This document shows, in pieces, positions 4,413 through 9,448 of a DNA stretch of 9,448 nucleotides. Numbering within the stretch: the stretch's first letter is position 1; the number at the start of each line of letters is the position of its first letter. The stretch comes from Lentisphaerota bacterium (GTDB lineage Bacteria > Verrucomicrobiota > Kiritimatiellia > JAAZAB01): assembly GCA_016182435.1 (NCBI GenBank), contig JACPGN010000169.1, forward strand, positions 1 to 9,448, read 5' to 3'. The notes under the pieces are model-generated. The model made no database searches. It was not told where the DNA came from and saw nothing but the letters and a program-made list of their open reading frames with translations. The position numbers were made by a program, and so were the translations under genes.

Positions 4413-4443
4413 ACGGGAAAGTGTCTAAGGAGCAAGGCTGGCG

Positions 4444-5337
4444 ATGTGTTATTTTATTGCAACCTTGATATTGTTCTGCGCCACCGCCGTGCGCCTGGGG
4501 GCCCAGACCAGCGTGTTCCCGCAGCTCGCGCCACGCGCGGCGGTCGCAACCCTCGCCGCTATGGCAGCGCAGCCGGGCCAGGCGCTGGCCATCAACCTGG
4601 GCTGGGGGGAAATCCTCAAGTTTATCTGGATTGGGCCACTAAAGATTTGGGTTGGCCAATTCGAGGTGACCAATGGGCAATACCGCCGCTTCGATTTGGG
4701 CCATGAAAGCAAGTCTTATTACGGGCACCTGTTCAACGAGCCCGAGCAGCCCGTAGTTTGGGTTTCCTGGGAGGACGCCAATAACTACTGCGTATGGCTG
4801 ACCAGAACTTTTCATCGTCAAATCCCCGTCAACTACCACTTTCGCCTGCCACAAGAGAAGGAATGGCAGAGCTTTGCCGCTTGCGGCGAGGCAAGAGAGT
4901 ATCCCTGGGGCAACCCACGCTACGCCGGAGCCGGCTACCCAAGCTCCGCCGGAGGCTACGCCGAGGCGAGCGGCGGGGCGAGTGCCTGGCCGCCGCCGAA
5001 TACATTCAACTATCGCGGCGAGGAAGGCGTGCGGCTGCTTTACCGGTTGTTTCAGCGCGAAAACTATATCCGCGGACACAAAGACGAGTTCGTGGTCACC
5101 TGTCCGGTGAAGCACAGCGGCGCCAATGCCTGGGGCTTGTTCGGCGTGGGCGGCAACGTGTGGGAGTGGTGTCAAGACTGGTTTGACCAGGAACAGATTA
5201 CCCGCTCCTTGCGCGGGGCCAGTTGGAATAACGACGAGCCCGACATTATCGCCATCACCAATCGCAGCGATGCCTATCCCGAGCGGCGCAATTCCATGAT
5301 TGGCTTCCGGGTTGTCATCGCTCCGCTGAATCGTTAG
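4444..5337 (+). CDS. Secreted SUMF1/FGE-sulfatase fold protein, non-catalytic type
   Basis: 297 residues. An N-terminal hydrophobic stretch ending in GAQT (1-22) looks like a signal peptide, so export is likely. The SUMF1-domain blocks follow: VGQFEVTNGQYRRF (70-83), PVVWVSWEDANNYCVWL (103-119), FRLPQEKEWQ (133-142), YPWG (153-156), SGANAWGLFGVGGNVWEWCQDW (225-246), RSLRGASW (254-261) and MIGFRVV (285-291). In true formylglycine-generating enzymes two Cys residues shortly after RGGS(W/F/Y) form the active site. Here that stretch (NNDEPDIIAITNRSDAYPERR) has none, so sulfatase activation is unlikely. Many Verrucomicrobia and Planctomycetes encode such secreted relatives with unknown ligands. 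Residues 158-181 are a Gly/Ala/Ser-rich insert that resembles a palindromic repeat at DNA level. The start is supported by AAGGAG 11 bases upstream. The 3' end overlaps the convergent MATE gene by 4 bases. Confidence 0.88.
   Translation: MCYFIATLILFCATAVRLGAQTSVFPQLAPRAAVATLAAMAAQPGQALAINLGWGEILKFIWIGPLKIWVGQFEVTNGQYRRFDLGHESKSYYGHLFNEPEQPVVWVSWEDANNYCVWLTRTFHRQIPVNYHFRLPQEKEWQSFAACGEAREYPWGNPRYAGAGYPSSAGGYAEASGGASAWPPPNTFNYRGEEGVRLLYRLFQRENYIRGHKDEFVVTCPVKHSGANAWGLFGVGGNVWEWCQDWFDQEQITRSLRGASWNNDEPDIIAITNRSDAYPERRNSMIGFRVVIAPLNR
4915..4986. repeat. Palindromic-repeat-like insert inside the SUMF1 gene
   Basis: The stretch is Gly/Ala/Ser-rich when translated (158-181) and separates YPWGN from WPPPNTFNYRG, which I expect to be adjacent in this family. 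Its core GCTCCGCCGGAGGCTACG (4943-4960) matches 16 of 18 bases of the intergenic element at 1414-1431. It is 72 bp, a multiple of three, so the frame is kept. The boundaries are estimates. Confidence 0.6.
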
Positions 5338-6787
5338 CGGGGTACGACGGGCGCGACGAGCGCCGGCCCAGAAGGCGCCGGCTCAATAACCCGCATCTGC
5401 TGCCAGCGGCCCTGGAAAAAACGCCAGCGGAACACCAAGCCCAGCAGGCAGATATAGGCGGAGGCAATCCCCCAGATGGTGTAGAGCCCCGCGTGAAAAT
5501 ACACCACTCCTACAGTGACCGGTAGAACAACCAGGCCCAGGGAAAGACCGGCCACCGTCCAGCCGATAAATCGGGTGTCACCCGCGCCGCGCAGCGCGCC
5601 GGCATAAATGATCGTGAGCGTATCAAACACACTGTAAAATGCGACAAAGCGCAGGACCACAACGGCGAGCTGCCGGACAATGGCAAATTCCCCGGCCTCA
5701 TCACCACGCGGCTGAAAGATATCAATCAGCCATCCCGGGGCCAGGACAAATAAGGCCGCCAATGCCCACATATAGCTACAAGTCAGATGCAGGGCGCTGC
5801 GCGTGGCCACAAAAGCATCCTCAGGGCGTTTGCGCCCCATGGCCTGGCCCACCAGCGTGCTAACCGCAATTGAAAAACCAATCATGGGCATAAAGGCCAG
5901 CAGATTGATGGAGCAGGCAATGTTAGTGGCGGCGAGCTCGTTGCGGCCCAGCCGCCCCACCATCAGCAGGAAGATGGTAAACCCGAATAAATCCACAAAA
6001 GATTGCAACCCTGCCGGCATTCCAAATTTCAACAGGCGCGCAAATAGAGCGCGGTCGAAGGTCCAGGCGCCGCGCACGCCATAGACCCGGTCGTTAGGCT
6101 CGCGAAAGATCACCAGGACATAAAGGATGGCTATGACGGCTTGGCTGGTCACCGTGGCCACGGCCGAGCCGGCGATGCCCATCTCCGGAAAGCCCCCGCG
6201 CCCGTTGATGAGCAGATAATTCAACGGCACGTTGAGGGTCACCCCAATAACGCTGATCACCATGATCGGCACGGTCAAACCGCGCCCGGAGAAAAAACAG
6301 CTCAGCGCGTTCGCCAAGAGGCCGAACGCGGCGCCCAGCATGAGAATCCGGAAATAGATGGTCTCGAGCTCGCGGAGGCGTGGAGCGTGCCCGGCGAGCT
6401 GGAACAGTCCTTCACCGCAGCATGACAGGCTTCCCAGCAGGATGCCGGAAAAAACAGCAAAGTAAATGCCCTGCCAGAGGGCGCGGCCAGCCTGCCGGGG
6501 CAGTTGCGCGCCGACATACTGCGCCACAAAGACATTGGTGAACTCGACCACCCCCATGAAAAAGCACATGAACATGAAAGCCAACAAGCCCGCCGGCACG
6601 GCGGCCGCCAAGGTGTCCAGCGAGTAGCGTCCCAGAAACAGCCGATCGGTAAAAGCATGAGGGTATGCGAGCCCATGCTGACGATCAGCGGCAAACTGAT
6701 GCGCAACAGCTCCCGGTACCCGCCCGGCTGCCGCCAGGCAAGGGTTAGACGCTGAAAGAAGAAAGTCATGATTGAAAACTCGCGCAT
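5334..6787 (-). CDS. MATE-family multidrug/cation transporter, disrupted by a one-base frameshift
   Basis: A polytopic inner-membrane transporter of the MATE (NorM/DinF) family, which exports drugs or metabolites using a sodium or proton gradient. The corrected protein would be about 484 residues with roughly 12 hydrophobic segments, normal for the family. Recognisable parts include YRELLRISLPLIVSMGSHTL near the N-terminus, FTDRLFLGRYS, FVAQYVGA followed by an ALWQG motif, LNVPLNYLLINGRGGFPEMG at mid-protein, and YAGALRGAGDTRF in the second half. The N-terminal 45 residues lie in one frame and the rest in another. The switch is at a run of four A on the plus strand (6651-6654); five would restore LMLFTDRLFLG. 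The ATG at 6787 has GGGGA upstream; ATG at 6769 is an alternative. The gene is convergent with the SUMF1 gene, the stops overlap by 4 bases, and no terminator is seen between them. Confidence 0.88.
6651..6654 (-). other. Frameshift site in the MATE gene
   Basis: On the minus strand the sequence is ATG CTT TTACC, and one more T gives ATG CTT TTT ACC GAT, reading LFTD, the expected continuation. A homopolymer deletion by sequencing or assembly error is as likely as a real mutation. Confidence 0.8.
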
Positions 6788-6890
6788 AATGTTCCCCGCT
6801 CTCGTTATAGTACATTGCGCTTGATTCATCAATCGGCTAACCATTATGCTCCCGCTCTCAGTTCCTTTGAAGAATAGGAATGGTTAAAAA

Positions 6891-6973
6891 GGTTCACCGT
6901 TCACGGTTCACTGTTGAAGAAAAAACGGTGGAAACGACAATAACCGTGAACCCGGAACCGTGAACTTTGAACC
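6891..6973. repeat. Inverted repeat of GTTCACGGTT words
   Basis: GGTTCACCGTTCACGGTT (6891-6908) pairs with AACCGTGAACTTTGAACC (6956-6973), 16 of 18 bases. A further AACCGTGAAC lies at 6942-6951, so the right arm carries an extra word. The element fills most of the gap 6788-7005 and ends about 20 bases before the ribosome binding site of the oxidoreductase. No promoter is evident in the rest. Confidence 0.75.
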
Positions 6974-7005
6974 AGGCCGAAGAACAGCACTGCCAAGGAG
7001 TTGTC

Positions 7006-8028
7006 ATGGCAATTATTCGCACGGCTATCCTGGGATACGGCCGCAGCGGCAGCACGATGCACGCCGGCGCAATCGAAAAAAACAAGGCGTTTCAATTAAC
7101 GGCCGTCTGCGACGCGAACGCCCATGCCCGCCAGAAGGCCGCCACCCGGTTCGGGTGTCAGCCCTACAGCGATTACCGGGCCTTGCTTAAGCAAGAGCCG
7201 CTCGACCTCGCCGTGATTGTTACGCGCAGCGATCAGCATTGCCCGATGACTTGCGATTGCCTGGCCGCGGGCGTTAACGTGCTGGTGACCAAGCCCTGGG
7301 CGCTTAATGCCGAAGAGGGAGATCGCATGGTCCGCGCGGCGGAATCTTCCGGCAAGCTCCTGCTGCCCTGGCTGCCCGCGCGCTGGGGCAGCGACCTGCA
7401 GCGCCTCAAGCAACTGGTGGTTGCGGAGCGGGCCATTGGCGACGTATTCCTGGTGCGGCGCGCGGTAGTCAGTTTCGCCACGCGCAGCGACTGGCAAACT
7501 TCTCAGCGCCATGGCGGCGGCTATCTGCTGAACTGGGGCCCGCATATCGTGGATCCGCCGCTGCAACTGCTGGAGAGTCCGGTAAAGTCCGTGTACGGGC
7601 GGCTCAAGCAGACGATCAATCCCGGCGACGTGGAAGACTTGTTTCTGGGCATCCTGACGCTGGCCAATGGCGCCATCGTCCAGGCGGAATATACGATTGC
7701 GACTGAGGATTTACCCGCCTGGTTCATCCAGGGCACGCGCGGCACGATTGTGGTGCAGGGCGCCCATCTGAAAGTGAATGCCAAAACTCCCGCCCAACCC
7801 GCGGACCCTACCCAATCCTACACTATGAAAGCTGCTCCCGACCTGATTCGGGAAGAAGAACTAAGCGGGGCGCCGCAAGGGGATGAACACGCCGTTTATG
7901 TTGATGTCGCCGCGGCCCTCGGCGGCCATGCGCCTTTCCCGGTTGCGCCGGAAAGCGCGCTGGAGCTCACGCGCGTGCTGGACGCCATTCGCACGTCAAG
8001 CGCGGAAGACCGCGTGGTCAGGTTATGA
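7006..8028 (+). CDS. Gfo/Idh/MocA family NAD(P)-dependent oxidoreductase
   Basis: 340 residues; a cytoplasmic dehydrogenase of the type that oxidises or reduces sugars, inositols and related polyols. The substrate is not predictable here. The N-terminal Rossmann fold has AILGYGRSGSTMHA (7-20) with the GxGxxG nucleotide-binding loop, and VCDANAHAR (34-42). The usual EKP motif appears as VTKPWAL (94-100), with Thr95 in the Glu position and Lys96-Pro97 kept. The C-terminal catalytic domain has HGGGYLLNWGPHIVD (169-183), where His180 and Asp183 occupy the conserved catalytic region. The start at 7006 is supported by AAGGAG (6995-7000) 5 bases upstream; a longer frame beginning with TTG at 6967 would start inside the repeat. 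No signal peptide is present. The next gene on the same strand follows after 235 bases, so it may have its own promoter. Confidence 0.95.
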   Translation: MAIIRTAILGYGRSGSTMHAGAIEKNKAFQLTAVCDANAHARQKAATRFGCQPYSDYRALLKQEPLDLAVIVTRSDQHCPMTCDCLAAGVNVLVTKPWALNAEEGDRMVRAAESSGKLLLPWLPARWGSDLQRLKQLVVAERAIGDVFLVRRAVVSFATRSDWQTSQRHGGGYLLNWGPHIVDPPLQLLESPVKSVYGRLKQTINPGDVEDLFLGILTLANGAIVQAEYTIATEDLPAWFIQGTRGTIVVQGAHLKVNAKTPAQPADPTQSYTMKAAPDLIREEELSGAPQGDEHAVYVDVAAALGGHAPFPVAPESALELTRVLDAIRTSSAEDRVVRL

Positions 8029-8263
8029 ATCCAATCCGCCCGCTTGCTTCGACCGGGCCAAAGCGGCGGACCACGCTGAAAGCGTGGCAAGCACGGAGGT
8101 CCGCCCTCCATACAATACATTTCAGGGAGGGGGCGGCCCTGCCCTGTGTCGAACAGGGTCCGTCCGCGCCGGGAAATCACCGGGAAATCAGCTTGATAGA
8201 AAATCACTCTCCGCTTAAACTGCTACCTCTTTTCTTCCACGTCCGGGTCCGACCGGGCTTGCA
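8029..8263. other. Non-coding gap with hairpins and a small tandem repeat
   Basis: 235 bases without a gene. 8071-8087 forms CCACGCT GAA AGCGTGG, another 7-bp stem with a 3-nt loop. 8142-8158 forms CCCTGT GTCGA ACAGGG. An imperfect CCGCCCTCC/GGAGGGGGCGG pairing brackets about 8101-8136. An 11-base unit CCGGGAAATCA is tandemly repeated at 8169-8190. No clear promoter or T-rich terminator was seen. Confidence 0.55.
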
Positions 8264-9448
8264 ATGAGCTTAGCCATGGCCGCTGAACAGAAACAAAAAC
8301 GCGCCTTCACGCTACGCGCCCTGGTGGTCAGCCTGGTGGCCTTGCTGCTGATGGGAATCTGGATCGAGTATGTCGAGCGATTCTGCTGGTACGGCGGGCC
8401 CTTGGGCGAGAATTTTCCGCCGAATGCCGCGGTGGGCACGGTGCTGGCCGTCATGGGCATCAGTGTCCTGCTGGGCTTCCTGCGCAAGGGCCTGCGCTTA
8501 GCTCCCGCCGAACTGGTCGTCGTCTACGCCGCGTTGGTGCTGGCCGCTCCCTTGATGACCCAGGGAATGTGGGGCCGCCTGTTTGGACTGCTGGCCGGCA
8601 TTCCCCACAGCCAGGACTTCAAGAGTTATGAAAGCCTGCCGAGCATGCTCTGGCCGCACGGAGCCAACCTTGTCAAAAACGGCCGCTTTACCCAGGGACT
8701 GGACACTTTCACGCCCATCGGTGGCGGCGTAATTACCTGGACCAACGTGGACCGGAAAGCGAAAGGAGTCTGGAAGAGTCCGGTCCTCTCCAACGGCGGT
8801 GATACCAATGCGCGCACATCTCTCACGTTCACCCTTAACCGCCAGGCGCAAGGCAAGGAAGTCCTGATACCCGGCGAGCGATTTCTGTTCTCCATGCTGG
8901 TCATGGCCGAGGCGCTGCAAAAGGACTCGTTCTATTTCGTCGAACTGCATGCCGATGACGCTCCGGCGCGCAGCATATTCATGTCCGCCAGCGCTACCAG
9001 GCCGACCTTCGCCAATCCCTGCGGTTTTCAGCGGGTGGGCGCCAGCCCGGTGGCCATCCCGGTTGAGCTTCAAAGCAACTTGACCTTCCGGGTCGGGCTG
9101 GAAGGCGAGGGGCTGCTGACCTTACAAGACATCGAGTTCTTTAACGTTGAGGCGATCGAGGGGCTCTACGCCGGCCGCAAGATGGTCACGGAAAGCGGTC
9201 TGGCTAAACTCGACGCCCATGAGCGTGACTTTACGGTCATCAAGCCCGACAACATGTTCAGTTGGCGGGGGCTCAAGTTCCTGGTTACGGGCTACATCCC
9301 CCTTGCGCAATGGACCGCTCCGGCCCTGGCCTGGACGGCTCTGATCGGCGGCTTATTTATCGGCTTCCTGGGCTTAAACCTCTTGATGCGCAAGCAATGG
9401 TCGGAGCATGAGCGCTTTTCGTTTCCGCAAACCATTCTGCCCCGCAAC
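8264..9448 (+). CDS. DUF6785-like multi-pass membrane protein with an extramembrane domain (3' end outside window)
   Basis: An open reading frame of 395 codons runs to the window edge without a stop. Likely membrane segments are at 19-36 (ALVVSLVALLLMGIW...), 55-73 and 82-100. A hydrophilic, beta-rich stretch follows at about 115-345, then a segment at 352-375 ending GLNLLMRKQWSEHERFSFP. That last motif (LN-hydrophobic-R-QW-EHER-FP) is what I recall from DUF6785/DUF6784 membrane proteins of Planctomycetes and Verrucomicrobia, whose role is unknown; a transport function is only a guess. The middle stretch begins NLVKNGRFTQGLDTF and ends LTLQDIEFFNVEAIEG, the pattern of a galactose-binding-like jelly-roll domain. 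ATG at 8264 is used; ATG at 8276 is an alternative. Neither has a good Shine-Dalgarno, and a stop at 8216 excludes a longer start. Confidence 0.75.
   Translation, partial: MSLAMAAEQKQKRAFTLRALVVSLVALLLMGIWIEYVERFCWYGGPLGENFPPNAAVGTVLAVMGISVLLGFLRKGLRLAPAELVVVYAALVLAAPLMTQGMWGRLFGLLAGIPHSQDFKSYESLPSMLWPHGANLVKNGRFTQGLDTFTPIGGGVITWTNVDRKAKGVWKSPVLSNGGDTNARTSLTFTLNRQAQGKEVLIPGERFLFSMLVMAEALQKDSFYFVELHADDAPARSIFMSASATRPTFANPCGFQRVGASPVAIPVELQSNLTFRVGLEGEGLLTLQDIEFFNVEAIEGLYAGRKMVTESGLAKLDAHERDFTVIKPDNMFSWRGLKFLVTGYIPLAQWTAPALAWTALIGGLFIGFLGLNLLMRKQWSEHERFSFPQTILPRN

Noticed and set aside
6967..7005. Longer oxidoreductase starting at TTG 6967
   Set aside because: The extension starts in the inverted repeat; ATG 7006 has AAGGAG at good spacing and the Rossmann strand follows at once.

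Overview
The window looks like chromosomal DNA of a GC-rich bacterium, most likely a member of the Verrucomicrobiota (Limisphaerales/Pedosphaera-like) or a close relative in the PVC group. This placement is an inference from three things. The first is a 159-residue protein of a type I associate with Verrucomicrobia. The second is the combination of a secreted SUMF1-fold protein, a Gfo/Idh/MocA oxidoreductase and a DUF6785-like membrane protein. The third is the very high density of short palindromic repeats between and inside genes. No rRNA or marker tree supports it.

Layout. 1-1360 (+): the 3' end of rnhB (RNase HII), yraN (UPF0102 nuclease-fold protein), then a small protein of unknown function. 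1361-1690: non-coding, full of palindromes. 1691-3445 (-): a compact three-gene operon, read as cupin, iron-type alcohol dehydrogenase, DUF503. The first two genes overlap by ATGA. 3446-4143: the most unusual part. A complete tRNA-Pro(CGG) gene on the minus strand lies between a 5' fragment and a 3' fragment of the same tRNA. A small GIY-YIG endonuclease gene fills the space between the 5' fragment and the intact tRNA, and its stop codon lies inside the tRNA. The only good promoter I see stands in front of the 5' fragment. Short GC-rich hairpins occupy the anticodon-arm position of the 5' fragment and the T-loop of the 3' fragment. 4103-4443: more palindromes. 4444-5337 (+): a secreted SUMF1-fold protein carrying an in-frame insert that resembles one of the palindromic repeats. 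5334-6787 (-): a MATE-family transporter, tail to tail with the SUMF1 gene and broken by a one-base frameshift. 6788-7005: another inverted repeat. 7006-8028 (+): a Gfo/Idh/MocA oxidoreductase. 8264-9448 (+): the start of a DUF6785-like multi-pass membrane protein with a large predicted extramembrane domain, running off the window.

How it fits together. rnhB-yraN is a widespread housekeeping pair. The cupin/alcohol-dehydrogenase/DUF503 operon is probably metabolic, with an unknown substrate. The right-hand genes resemble the accessory gene content of Verrucomicrobia and Planctomycetes. The best candidate for an undescribed system is the tRNA-Pro/GIY-YIG arrangement: a 318-bp unit that looks as if it entered a tRNA gene and supplied or preserved an intact copy. 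Alongside it is a set of dispersed hairpins (6-8 bp stem, usually 3-nt loop) that occur in intergenic DNA, in tRNA fragments and inside two coding sequences.
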